A stretch of 21,470 bases of DNA, from the NCBI GenBank assembly GCA_016872875.1, contig VGYW01000098.1:1-21470 (forward strand), given 5' to 3'. The translations under genes and the position numbers were made by a program. Under the pieces are notes generated by a model. That model did not search any database. It was not told the DNA's origin and saw only the letters and a program-made list of their open reading frames with translations. Shown here in pieces: positions 7,990 through 16,111 of this stretch. The DNA is from Planctomycetota bacterium. GTDB lineage: Bacteria > Planctomycetota > PUPC01 > DSUN01. The stretch's first letter is position 1. Each line of letters begins with the position of its first letter.

Positions 7990-8018
7990 TTGACACCCCC
8001 GGCCAACTCCTCTATAAT
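7990..8018 (+). promoter_or_regulatory. Perfect consensus sigma70 promoter of the 103-residue protein
   Basis: TTGACA (7990-7995), 17 nt, then TATAAT (8013-8018), both boxes exact. This is the strongest promoter in the window by sequence and implies abundant transcription of the small gene at 8045. Confidence 0.9.
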
Positions 8019-8044
8019 GCAGGTACGAACAAGGAGCGCGAGGC

Positions 8045-8356
8045 GTGAAGAAGAAGGACGCCGAGAAGCTGGCCAAGTCCAAGATCGCGGGGCCGGTCCA
8101 TGGCTTCGGGCTGGACAACGAGGACGGCCACGTGCGGATCACGAAGATGGACAACTTCCGCCTCTTCGGCGGCTCGCAGGAAACGCACGAGCATATGCAG
8201 GAAAAGGCCATCAAGTTCAACGAGCGGTTGAAGAGGCAAGAGAAGCGGGTGACAGACCTCTCGGTCCGGCAATTCGTCGAGCTGGCCGGCGAGGTCGGGA
8301 TGATCACCGCGCCCCCGCCCTCCGACAAGGCCCCCGACCAGGGCGAGGGCGAGTAG
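8045..8356 (+). CDS. Small unknown charged protein, strongly promoted
   Basis: I do not recognise the family. The 103 residues are soluble and highly charged. They begin MKKKDAEKLAKSKIAGP, continue with GFGLDNEDGHVRITKMDNFRLFGG, and then a probable helix (ETHEHMQEKAIKFNERLKRQEKRVTDLSVRQFVELA). The tail is Pro/Asp/Glu-rich and probably disordered. There is no signal peptide, metal-binding Cys pattern or membrane segment. The GTG start at 8045 has AAGGAG 9 nt upstream and a perfect promoter, so it is almost certainly expressed. It stands alone: convergent with tonB downstream and divergent from the PPIase upstream. Basic N-terminus, acidic tail and high expression would suit an RNA-, ribosome- or nucleoid-associated role, but that is only a guess. 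Confidence 0.8.
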   Translation: MKKKDAEKLAKSKIAGPVHGFGLDNEDGHVRITKMDNFRLFGGSQETHEHMQEKAIKFNERLKRQEKRVTDLSVRQFVELAGEVGMITAPPPSDKAPDQGEGE

Positions 8357-8413
8357 CCCGCCCGTGGCCCTGACCCCTCCCATGCGTCCACGTCCAGCCA
8401 GGGGAGACCACCC

Positions 8414-8526
8414 CCCTCTCCCTCGGGGAGAGGGTCGGGGTGAGGGTGCTTGGCCCTCCGCGGGAGCCACGGAAGGCACCCTCACCCGCCCGCCCTGGGC
8501 GGGCGACCTCTCCCCATGGGAGAGGT
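8414..8526. repeat. Composite hairpin element (CTCTCCC / GTGAGGGTGC family) between convergent genes
   Basis: Three hairpins lie in a row: CCCTCTCCC / GGGAGAGGG (8414-8434), CGCCCGCCC / GGGCGGGCG (8487-8505) and ACCTCTCCC / GGGAGAGGT (8506-8526). Between them GTGAGGGTGC (8440-8449) faces GCACCCTCAC (8476-8485). It sits between the convergent 3' ends of the gene at 8045 and tonB, and may double as a bidirectional terminator, though no T-tract is present. Confidence 0.8.
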
Positions 8527-8574
8527 TGCTCTCTTCGAGCGCAAGGCGAAGCGCGTGCCTCGTCCGCCGGCGCC

Positions 8575-9369
8575 TCACTCCTCCTCGTCCGCATCCACCA
8601 GCCGCCAGACCCATCGGACGCGATGGACGGATGCGACGGGCCGGCCGCGGCGCGTGGCGGGGGCGAAGGCGGCCTTGCGGAGCGCCTCGACCGCCGCGGC
8701 GTCGAGCCGCGCATTGCCGCTGGACGCCACGATGGTGACGGCCCCCGGCTTGCCGTCGACCGCGACCTCCACGTCGAGCACCACGGTGCCCTCCTCGCCG
8801 CGGCGGTGGCACTCGCGCGGGTAGGCGGCCCTCCCATAGCGCGAGAGGAGCACGGCGGGAGCCGTCCGCCCCTCAGGCCCCTCCACCCTCTCCCCCTGAC
8901 GCTCTTCCTCCCTCTCCCTCTGGGAGAGGGAGGGTGCCGGCACGCTCACGTGCTCCTCCACGGTGGGCACGGGGGCCGCGAGGACGGCCATCGCCTGCTC
9001 GGGCCGCGCGGGCGCGGGAGGAAGCGCCTTCGGCGAGGGCCGCGGGACGGCGACGGCCGCCGCTTGCACGGGCGGGGACGGCTCCGCCCGCGCGGCTGCC
9101 GCGGGGGTTCTGGCCAGCTCGCGCGGCGCGACGCGGGCGCGGGTGGGCAGCGTGGCGCTCTCACGCGGGGTCCAGACCCTTCGCTCCTCCCGCACGCGCG
9201 GCGGGGCAGGCGCCCGCTGCCGGCTCTCCTCGACCAGGAGCCTGACCGCGATGACGGAGGCCCCCGACTCCCGCTCGCGCCAGGGCGCGTAGAGCAGCGC
9301 CACGCCCGTGAAGAGCGCGGCGTGCGCCCCCAGCGAGGCCAGCAGCGGGATGCGGAACCTGGCGCTCAC
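8575..9369 (-). CDS. tonB: TonB-family energy transducer
   Basis: TonB couples the inner-membrane proton-motive force (through ExbB/ExbD, not in this window) to outer-membrane receptors such as the adjacent BtuB. The 264 residues show an N-terminal membrane anchor (LLASLGAHAALFTGVALLYAPW, about 9-30), a long Pro/Ala/Arg-rich periplasm-spanning linker (about 50-170), and a C-terminal TonB domain (AAYPRECHRRGEEGTVVLDVEV...GSSGNA-like region, about 180-257, ending VRWVWRL). Residues about 147-164 (SLSQREREEERQGERVEG) are encoded by an in-frame copy of the CCCTCTCCC hairpin repeat. The GTG start has GAGGA about 9 nt upstream. The gene lies 315 nt downstream of btuB on the same strand, with a repeat element between them. 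Confidence 0.9.
   Translation of the reverse strand: MSARFRIPLLASLGAHAALFTGVALLYAPWRERESGASVIAVRLLVEESRQRAPAPPRVREERRVWTPRESATLPTRARVAPRELARTPAAAARAEPSPPVQAAAVAVPRPSPKALPPAPARPEQAMAVLAAPVPTVEEHVSVPAPSLSQREREEERQGERVEGPEGRTAPAVLLSRYGRAAYPRECHRRGEEGTVVLDVEVAVDGKPGAVTIVASSGNARLDAAAVEALRKAAFAPATRRGRPVASVHRVRWVWRLVDADEEE
8910..8930. repeat. CCCTCTCCC hairpin copy inside tonB
   Basis: The stem CCCTCTCCC, loop TCT and stem GGGAGAGGG are identical in stem to copies at 8414, 9560 and 14544. On the minus strand it is translated in frame as part of SLSQREREEER in the TonB linker, a region tolerant of insertions. Confidence 0.8.
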
Positions 9370-9412
9370 GCGATCATGTCCTCAAAGCGGCCGGTGGTCG
9401 CAGCCAAGGGGC

Positions 9413-9655
9413 ATGATTGGATGGGTGGATGGTCGTCCGGCACGCGTTTGGCGAGGGGGGCTCTTCCCCCTCCCCCTTGGGGGGCGGGTGCCCGCCAGCA
9501 GGCGCGGGGTGAGGGTGCCTCCCGCGAGGCTGCCGAGGACACAAGCACCCTCACCCCAACCCTCTCCCCGAGGGAGAGGGGGCAAGCGCTCGCCTGGCCA
9601 AACAGGTACGTTGTCCGACACTCATCCAACCATCCATTCATCCATTCATCCCCCT
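9413..9655. repeat. Composite inverted-repeat element between btuB and tonB
   Basis: This fills most of the 315-nt gap between btuB and tonB, where I see no gene. Outer parts are imperfect inverted repeats (ATTGGATGGGTGGATGG... near 9416 against ...CATCCAACCATCC near 9624, with GCGTTTGGCGAG facing a GGCCAAAC-containing segment). Inside, GTGAGGGTGC (9509-9518) faces GCACCCTCAC (9545-9554), followed by the CCCTCTCCC / GGGAGAGGG hairpin (9560-9580). Short tandem ATCCATTC units lie near 9630-9650. It shares its core with the element at 8414-8526. Confidence 0.75.
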
Positions 9656-9684
9656 ACCAAGGCGCAGACCGGCAACGAGGCGGC

Positions 9685-11634
9685 TCAGAAGCTCCCTCGC
9701 ACCCCGGCGAAGAAGCCGATGCCGGGGGTGCCGTAGCCCTGGACCTCTTCATAGCGCCGGTCGAGCAGGTTCTCGACGCGGCCGAAGACCTGGATGTTCT
9801 TCGTCACGTCGTACGACGCCGCGGCGTTCACCAGGACGTAGCGGTGCAGGGTCACGCGGCGCGGCGGGTTCCACCAGTTCACGTTGTCGAAGAACACGTC
9901 CTCCCTCGGCCCCACGCAGAGGACGCCGAGGTTGAGGTTGAGCTTGGGGATGGGGCGGTAGTTGACGTTGAGCGATGCCTTGTGCCTGGGGCGGCGGACG
10001 AAGCGCTGGCCGGTCTCGGTGTCCTCGGACCGCTGGTGGGTGCAGGAGGCGGTGATCGTCAGGTTGTCGAGGGGGCGGGCGGTCGCCGTCAGCTCGATGC
10101 CGCGGGCGTCCAGCCCCGTGTTGTAGTATTGCCAGGTGACGTAGTCGTATTCGATGAGGTTCTTCACCTTGTTGCGGAAGCAGGTGGCGCCGAGGGTGAG
10201 GCGGCCGCCGAAGAGGTCCTGCTCGACCCCGATGTCGCAGCCTTTGCTCTCCTCGGGTTGAAGGGCGGCATTGCCGTACCTCGCGGCGTAGAGCTGGTAG
10301 AGAGTGGGGGCCTTGAAGCCCGTGCCGTGCGATGCCTTCAGGCGCGTGCCCGTCTCGCGGATGTGGTAGATGGTGGCGACGCGATACGTGGCCTTCGAGC
10401 CGAACTGCTCGTGGTCGTCGAGCCGCGCGCCAATCGTCGTGAACCAGCGGTTCCAGAGCGAAATCTGGTCCTGGACGTAGACGCTGTTCATGCGGGCCGA
10501 GCGCCAGGGCAAGCGGGTCTCCCACGGCCCCCACATGCTCTCGGAGTAGTAGTGGCTCTTCCCCCGCTCCTCCTCGGTCTCGAGGCCGAGGGTGAGGGTG
10601 TTGGTCTCGTGCAGGTAGAGGTTGTGCTGCCAATCGGCCTTGAGCACCCTGCCGCGGTAGAGGCTGCGCTCGAGGTCGAAGGGGTGGGCGGGGTCGGTGT
10701 TGTTGCGGGTGGTGCGCTCGTGGTCGGAGTAGGAGACGCCGAACTTCTGCTCCCAGCGGCCGCGGAAGAGCTTCAGGCGCCCCTGAGTGCGGAAGAAGTG
10801 CTGGCGGACGTGGCTCGTGTAGTTCGGGTCGTCGCCCAGCACGCCCCCGAAGTTGTCCAGGTCCACCCGCCCGTCCACGCAGCGTGTGATGACGTCCACC
10901 TCGAAGTTCTCGGCGGGGGTGAAGCCCAGCTTGGTGGCGAAGGTGCAGTTGCGGTAGCCATCGGCCTCGCGGTTGCCGTCCCACCGCGCCGCCTGGGAGA
11001 CGCCGTCGGTCCTGAGGTGTGAGGCGCTGACGGCGTAGTTGAAGACGGGCGTGGCCCCGAGGGCGCTCAGGCTCTCGCGGAAGGTGCGGCGCGAGCCGCC
11101 CTCCGTGGTGAGGGTGACGGAGGGCTTGCCCTTGCCCTTGCGGGTGATGATGTTGATGACGCCGCCGATGGCGTCGGAGCCGTAGAGCGTGCTCTGCGGG
11201 CCGCGGAGCACCTCGATCCGCTCGACGTTGTCGGTCGTCAGGTGCGCCCAGTCGAACGAGCGGGCGGGGCTGATCGGGTCGTTCAGCTCAATGCCGTCCA
11301 CCAGCACGAGCGTGTGCTCGCTCTTGGTGCCTCGGATGAAGACGGATGCCTGGCCGCCGGCCGGCCCGGCCTGCGCCACGTCGAGCCCGGGCACGCCGCG
11401 GAGCACTTCGAGCACGGTCGTCTGCTTCCGCCGCTCGAGCTCCTGACGGGCGATGACCGTGATCGAGCTGCCCACCTGCTCGTAGAGGGTTTCCAGGCGG
11501 GTGGCAGTGATCACCACCCGCTCCTCCTTCGGCTGCTCCTCCGCCGCCTTCGGCTCCTCCGCGGCCGGCGCTGCGGGAAGACCCGTCCCGCACGCCGCCA
11601 GCACCGCGATGGCCACGACACGCCACGCCAACAT
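9685..11634 (-). CDS. btuB: TonB-dependent outer-membrane receptor, vitamin B12 transporter type
   Basis: BtuB imports cobalamins across the outer membrane using TonB. The protein has 649 residues. A signal peptide (about 1-24) is followed by a TonB box (ERVVITATR, about 38-46). The plug domain includes LRGVPGLDVAQAG, VFIRGTKSEHTLVLVDGIELND and NVERIEVLRGPQSTLYGSDAIGGVINIIT (to about 165). The 22-strand-type barrel ends in a C-terminal Phe (RGSF), the outer-membrane assembly signal. The family alone would leave the ligand open, but the cobalamin riboswitch in the leader identifies it. ATG at 11634 was chosen because GGAGG lies 7 nt upstream and the signal peptide starts there. The frame stays open to 11697 without coding support. 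The signal contains LAAC, a possible lipobox, unusual for BtuB and probably chance. Confidence 0.93.
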   Translation of the reverse strand: MLAWRVVAIAVLAACGTGLPAAPAAEEPKAAEEQPKEERVVITATRLETLYEQVGSSITVIARQELERRKQTTVLEVLRGVPGLDVAQAGPAGGQASVFIRGTKSEHTLVLVDGIELNDPISPARSFDWAHLTTDNVERIEVLRGPQSTLYGSDAIGGVINIITRKGKGKPSVTLTTEGGSRRTFRESLSALGATPVFNYAVSASHLRTDGVSQAARWDGNREADGYRNCTFATKLGFTPAENFEVDVITRCVDGRVDLDNFGGVLGDDPNYTSHVRQHFFRTQGRLKLFRGRWEQKFGVSYSDHERTTRNNTDPAHPFDLERSLYRGRVLKADWQHNLYLHETNTLTLGLETEEERGKSHYYSESMWGPWETRLPWRSARMNSVYVQDQISLWNRWFTTIGARLDDHEQFGSKATYRVATIYHIRETGTRLKASHGTGFKAPTLYQLYAARYGNAALQPEESKGCDIGVEQDLFGGRLTLGATCFRNKVKNLIEYDYVTWQYYNTGLDARGIELTATARPLDNLTITASCTHQRSEDTETGQRFVRRPRHKASLNVNYRPIPKLNLNLGVLCVGPREDVFFDNVNWWNPPRRVTLHRYVLVNAAASYDVTKNIQVFGRVENLLDRRYEEVQGYGTPGIGFFAGVRGSF

Positions 11635-11730
11635 CTGGTCCTCCTTCAGTCCGCGGGAAGAGTCGAGGACCCTGACCGCCCTCTTCCCTCTGTCCACTGT
11701 CTACTGTCCACCGCCCGCCGAGGGGGAAAC

Positions 11731-11766
11731 AAAAATCCCCGGACCTGATGTCTCAGGCCCGGGGAT
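11731..11766 (-). terminator. Intrinsic terminator of the btuB leader (riboswitch expression platform)
   Basis: On the minus strand ATCCCCGG pairs with CCGGGGAT and CCTGA with TCAGG, separated by one internal mismatch and closed by a 4-nt loop, followed directly by TTTTTG. It lies between the cobalamin aptamer and btuB, as expected for premature termination when B12 is bound. Confidence 0.88.
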
Positions 11767-11843
11767 GCCGTTTTCCATCCTCGGACTTTGCGCGGCGCAG
11801 CCCACTGGCCCCGGTCCTCGAGGGCCAACGCTGCCGCAGCGGT

Positions 11844-12006
11844 CTCGTGGGCAGGTCTTCTGGCTTCCGGCTCGTCCTACTTGCCGCGCCTTCCCGTCCT
11901 GGCGGACAGTGGCGTCGTGCGGCGTTCGTCCCCGGTCACAGCGGCGGGTCCGCGACGGCTTCGCACCGTCTTCCCTCTTCAGGCCCACGGGGGCTACCCA
12001 CGAACG
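11844..12006 (-). ncRNA. Cobalamin riboswitch
   Basis: On the minus strand the conserved blocks appear in order. The P1 5' arm TTCGTGGG is followed by GGTGCGAAGCC, then CCGCCGCTGTGACCGGGGACGA, then the B12 box GCCACTG...GACGGGAAGGC, then AAGTAGGACGAGCC. GAAGCCAGAAGACCTGCC follows, and CCCACGAG closes P1. These match the class I/AdoCbl-type consensus as I know it. Cobalamin binding should favour the terminator at 11731-11766 and switch btuB off. The aptamer lies about 210 nt upstream of the btuB start, directly after its promoter. Confidence 0.95.
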
Positions 12007-12012
12007 CCGGTC

Positions 12013-12041
12013 ATTATACCGGCTAGGCGCGGCGCCGTCAA
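12013..12041 (-). promoter_or_regulatory. Promoter of the riboswitch-btuB transcript
   Basis: On the minus strand TTGACG (12041-12036) and a perfect TATAAT (12018-12013) are 17 nt apart. Transcription would start about 12005, at the first aptamer stem. The -35 box touches the terminal repeat of the element at 12042-12201. Confidence 0.88.
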
Positions 12042-12201
12042 GGGTGCAATAACGGATTTGCGCGCGGCGCTCCGCAGTGTAGCCGCAACCGTCCCGGTTG
12101 CGGTCGGCAAGCGGGACGCTTGCCGCTACAGCCGACCCCCCGGCCGAGCCTGCAACATAAGGATTGGCCGCGATACCGCGCGCAAATCCGTTATTGCACC
12201 C
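12042..12201. mobile_element. MITE-like element with perfect 26-bp terminal inverted repeats
   Basis: Arms 12042-12067 and 12176-12201 are perfect 26-bp inverted repeats (beginning GGGTGCAATAACGGATTTG). The 160-bp element has no gene. Its centre holds two hairpins, CCGCAACCG / CGGTTGCGG and CGGCAAGCG / CGCTTGCCG, inside an outer TGTAG...CTACA pair. No clear target-site duplication is visible. It abuts the -35 box of the btuB promoter. Confidence 0.85.
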
Positions 12202-13133
12202 CCCCGAACCTCGACCAGGGAGCACGGTAGACATGCCCTGGTGTACAATTCCGAACAAACAAAACACGCCCGCCCGCCTGCCCGCCCGCCCGAAATCCCA
12301 AGACAAGAAGATACAAGAGAATGTGCAAAGCAATCTCCGTGCCACAAGCTGTTGCCCGGCGGCAGTGTGGCCAGTCTGGCCGGCTCCGGGAGTATATGTA
12401 GCGGGGGGCTCCGCCCCCCGAACCCCCGCCGGGCCAGGTCAAAGGTCGGGCGGGAAGCCCCCCCGCCGAGGCGGCTAAGCCCCCCCGGTGTCTCCCCTCC
12501 CCTCCGAAAGGGCGAGCCGCCGTCCCGGCTCTCGCCCTCCCTCCGCGGGCCGAATGCTCCACGCCGCAAGGCGTCTACCACCGCTTCGCTCGCCGCTTCG
12601 CTGCATCCGACGCAGGGTCGGCGGGGGAGGCCTCTAGGGGCGACACGGGGCGAACCCATCCTTATGCCGAACGCTGGACGTGCTCGACCTGGGGACGGTC
12701 CACCCTCCCAGCTCGCTCGCCGCTCGCGGTCGTCAGTGGATAGGCCGCGGGTGCAGCGGGGTGGCTCCGCGTGGCAGCACCAGGGGAAGCCGGGTCTTGG
12801 CCGCTGCCGCTTCCTGCTATCGCCCATCCTGCCAGGTGCGGACGAGCCACGCACTTCGAGCACGCGATATCCCCGGGCCGTCATTGGGAAACCACCACGC
12901 ATCCCAGGGCCACGGGAGGGGGTTTGGGGGGGCGAAGCACCACAGGTGCTGCACCCCCAAGAGGGACGGCCACCAGGGGAGACGCCCATCGCCGCGTAGC
13001 GACCGCCGCTGGCCCCCAGCGGGCGGGCGGGAGGGGGGGCGAAGCGGCGGCCACAAGGCTGGAGTGGAGGAAGGGGCCGGCCCCCCGCCGGGGAGGAGCG
13101 GCGAGGGGCGGTCGCATCGGGGAGAGGCCGCGG
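12202..13133. other. GC-rich, hairpin-rich region without a recognisable gene
   Basis: Long frames stay open on several strands because of high GC, but none shows a family signature, and the longest ones run through inverted repeats. Visible structure includes a 7-bp stem CCAGGG.../...CCCTGG near 12216-12240, tandem GCCC/GCCT units near 12269-12292, a perfect stem CGGGGGG / CCCCCCG (12402-12420), and further G/C-tract hairpins around 12930-13130. A less GC-rich stretch (about 12240-12350) precedes the dense part. It may be a structured noncoding RNA, decayed mobile DNA, or a repeat-accumulating spacer. No known RNA family was recognised. Confidence 0.5.
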
Positions 13134-13458
13134 CCCTTAGAAACTATCTCAGAACCCACGCGGGCTGCGACGCCAGCGATTCTGGCCGCAGGCAAGGAGT
13201 GAGGCGGCGCCACTCGCCGGCGAGTGGCGCCGATGCAACGGAGAGCATCCTTCGCTACGCTCAGGACTGACGACGAACGACACAGCCTGCGGCCAGAAGT
13301 CGCGGCGTCCCTTCGGGTTGCGGCGGCAGCGGGGCGGCTGCTGCGTTGCGGCTCCTCAGCGATGCTCTCCGCTGCATCGCCTGCGTCGCCGCGCCTTGCA
13401 TCCGCCCCGCTGACGCCGGCAACGCAGCCCGCGTGGGTTTTGAGATAGTTTCTAAGGG
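13134..13458. mobile_element. MITE-like nested palindromic element, 36-bp terminal repeats
   Basis: Arms 13134-13169 and 13423-13458 are 36-bp inverted repeats with one mismatch (outer end CCCTTAGAAACTATCTCA). Inside are a perfect 28-bp palindrome (13205-13232, half-site CGGCGCCACTCGCC), a 14-bp inverted pair TTCTGGCCGCAGGC / GCCTGCGGCCAGAA, and an 18-bp pair around GATGCAACGGAGAGCATC with one mismatch. There is no transposase. The right end contributes the AAGGG of the ribosome site for the gene at 13468. Confidence 0.85.
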
Positions 13459-13467
13459 GGGCACGGC

Positions 13468-13944
13468 ATGGCAGCGGTCGAGGCCCGGGTCATCGGCACG
13501 TGGCGGCGCGCGCGGCGCTGGCCGGGTCTCCTCTACGGCCTGCTCCTGGCCGCGTGCGTCGGCCTCGTGGCGCTCGGAGCCAGCCTCGAGCCCGACGCGC
13601 GCGGGCATGGGACCCACGAGCAGCTCGGCGTTCCGCCCTGCCTGATGGCGTCAGCCATCGGCTACCCGTGCCCTTTCTGTGGCTTCACGACGGCGCTGGC
13701 CCACATGGCGAGGGGCCGCCCGGGCGCGGCGCTCGCGGCGTCGCTCTTCGGCACCCTCGCGTTCATCGCTGCCTGCTCGGTGGTGGTCTGGACTCTTCTG
13801 GCCATCGGGGCAAGGCGGGACCCGACCCGCGTGCTCGGGGCGTTCAGGTCGCCCTGGTGCTGGGGCGCGCTCGTGGCGGCCTACTTCGCCTCGTGGGCCG
13901 CCAACATCGTGGCCGTGATGGCCGGGTGGAAGGTCATGCAGTAG
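13468..13944 (+). CDS. DUF2752 family membrane protein
   Basis: The 158 residues carry the DUF2752 signature: a Cys in PPCLMASAIGYPCPFCGFTTALAHMARGRPGAALAASLFG (C-x(9)-C-P-x-C-G-x-T-T-A), with two or three membrane helices around it (about 21-38, 89-110 and 129-152). The family is of unknown function; the CPxCG cysteines may bind a metal or form a disulphide. The ATG is preceded by AAGGGGGG 6 nt upstream, contributed mostly by the end of the inverted-repeat element at 13134-13458. The next gene begins 30 nt downstream with its own strong ribosome site, so the two are likely co-transcribed. Confidence 0.85.
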   Translation: MAAVEARVIGTWRRARRWPGLLYGLLLAACVGLVALGASLEPDARGHGTHEQLGVPPCLMASAIGYPCPFCGFTTALAHMARGRPGAALAASLFGTLAFIAACSVVVWTLLAIGARRDPTRVLGAFRSPWCWGALVAAYFASWAANIVAVMAGWKVMQ

Positions 13945-13974
13945 CCGCAAGGCGGCTCTTGGAGGAGACGAGCC

Positions 13975-14526
13975 ATGGCGATTGACTTCGCGTGCGGGTG
14001 TGGAAAGTGGCTCCAGGTGGACGAGCAGTACGGGGGCAAGCAGGCCAAGTGCCCGAGCTGCGGGCGGCTGGTCACGGTTCCACTGGCGCCCGCCGCCCTG
14101 GCCGCGGCGTCGCCTGGCCCCCCGCCTGTGCCGTCGCACTACCCCGGGCAGCGGCACACGAGCTACGCGGAGGCCGAGCGTTTCCGAAAGGTCTCCACCA
14201 CCGCTCTCTGGACGGGCATCCTGGGCTGCGTGGCCCCCATCCTGGGCTTCCTCATCTCCATGATGGCCGCGGCCTCGGCACACCGCTACCGCGGGCCTTC
14301 GCCGGAGCTGGGCATCCTCGTGCTCCTCCTCTTCGTCGCCGGGGCCGGGATGAGCATCACCGGCATCATCACGGGCGCGATGGGCATGAAGCAGGACAAC
14401 ACGCGCTACAAGGGCCAGGCCATTGCTGGCCTGGTCACGGGCATCGTTGGCACCTGCATCGCCGGCTGCATCCTCGTCTGCGTCCTCGCCGCCGTCTCGT
14501 CCATCGCCAGGTACGGCAGGTGGTGA
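13975..14526 (+). CDS. Zinc-ribbon membrane protein (DUF4190-like)
   Basis: The 183 residues open with a compact zinc ribbon (FACGCGKWLQVDEQYGGKQAKCPSCG: Cys 7, 9, 26 and 29), a motif common in planctomycete membrane proteins. A Pro-rich linker (about 38-60) and two or three hydrophobic segments (about 78-100, 113-135 and 147-172) follow. The GILGCVAPILGFLIS and GIITGAMGMKQ...YKGQAIAGLVTGIVG pattern is typical of DUF4190-type proteins. The role is unknown; it is probably an inner-membrane protein with the ribbon in the cytoplasm. GGAGGAG lies 8 nt upstream of the ATG. It follows the DUF2752 gene by 30 nt. Confidence 0.83.
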   Translation: MAIDFACGCGKWLQVDEQYGGKQAKCPSCGRLVTVPLAPAALAAASPGPPPVPSHYPGQRHTSYAEAERFRKVSTTALWTGILGCVAPILGFLISMMAAASAHRYRGPSPELGILVLLLFVAGAGMSITGIITGAMGMKQDNTRYKGQAIAGLVTGIVGTCIAGCILVCVLAAVSSIARYGRW

Positions 14527-14543
14527 CCCGCGCCCTCGCGTGG

Positions 14544-14564
14544 CCCTCTCCCAAAGGGAGAGGG
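14544..14564. terminator. Hairpin between convergent genes (CCCTCTCCC repeat)
   Basis: A perfect 9-bp stem CCCTCTCCC / GGGAGAGGG with an AAA loop lies 18 nt after the stop of the zinc-ribbon gene and 40 nt from the end of asnS. There is no T-tract, so termination is only suggested. The stem is identical to repeat copies at 8414, 8910 and 9560. Confidence 0.5.
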
Positions 14565-14603
14565 GGAAGGGACCGCCCTGTCCCAGGAGGGGAGGGAAGG
14601 TGG

Positions 14604-16010
<1,407 letters not shown>

Positions 16011-16051
16011 CTCTCTCTCCGTTCTCCTGTCGCTCTCGTCCCTCGTCCTCG

Positions 16052-16080
16052 AAGGTATCAGGACACGTTGCGCCTGTCAA
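16052..16080 (-). promoter_or_regulatory. Promoter of asnS (extended -10)
   Basis: On the minus strand TTGACA (16080-16075) is followed after 17 nt by TACCTT (16057-16052), which is preceded by TGA to form an extended -10 (TGnTA). The perfect -35 and extended -10 compensate for the weak hexamer. Confidence 0.65.
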
Positions 16081-16111
16081 GGATCGCGGCTGGCTACTCG
16101 CTGTTTGCTTC

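Noticed and set aside
9366..9641. 91-codon frame upstream of tonB whose stop overlaps the tonB start
   Set aside because: It looks like a coupled ExbD-type gene by position, but its sequence is the translation of the repeat element and shows no ExbB/ExbD features.
8440..11022. 860-codon open frame on the + strand
   Set aside because: It is antisense to tonB and btuB, both with clear family motifs, and runs through repeat elements. It stays open only because of high GC.
12216..12249. Possible promoter TACAAT (12244-12249)
   Set aside because: No acceptable -35 hexamer at 15-19 nt upstream and no gene downstream.
12126..12989. 287-codon frame on the - strand in the gene-poor region
   Set aside because: It crosses the right arm of an inverted-repeat element and G/C-tract hairpins, has no ribosome site or family motif, and competes with equally long frames on the other strand.
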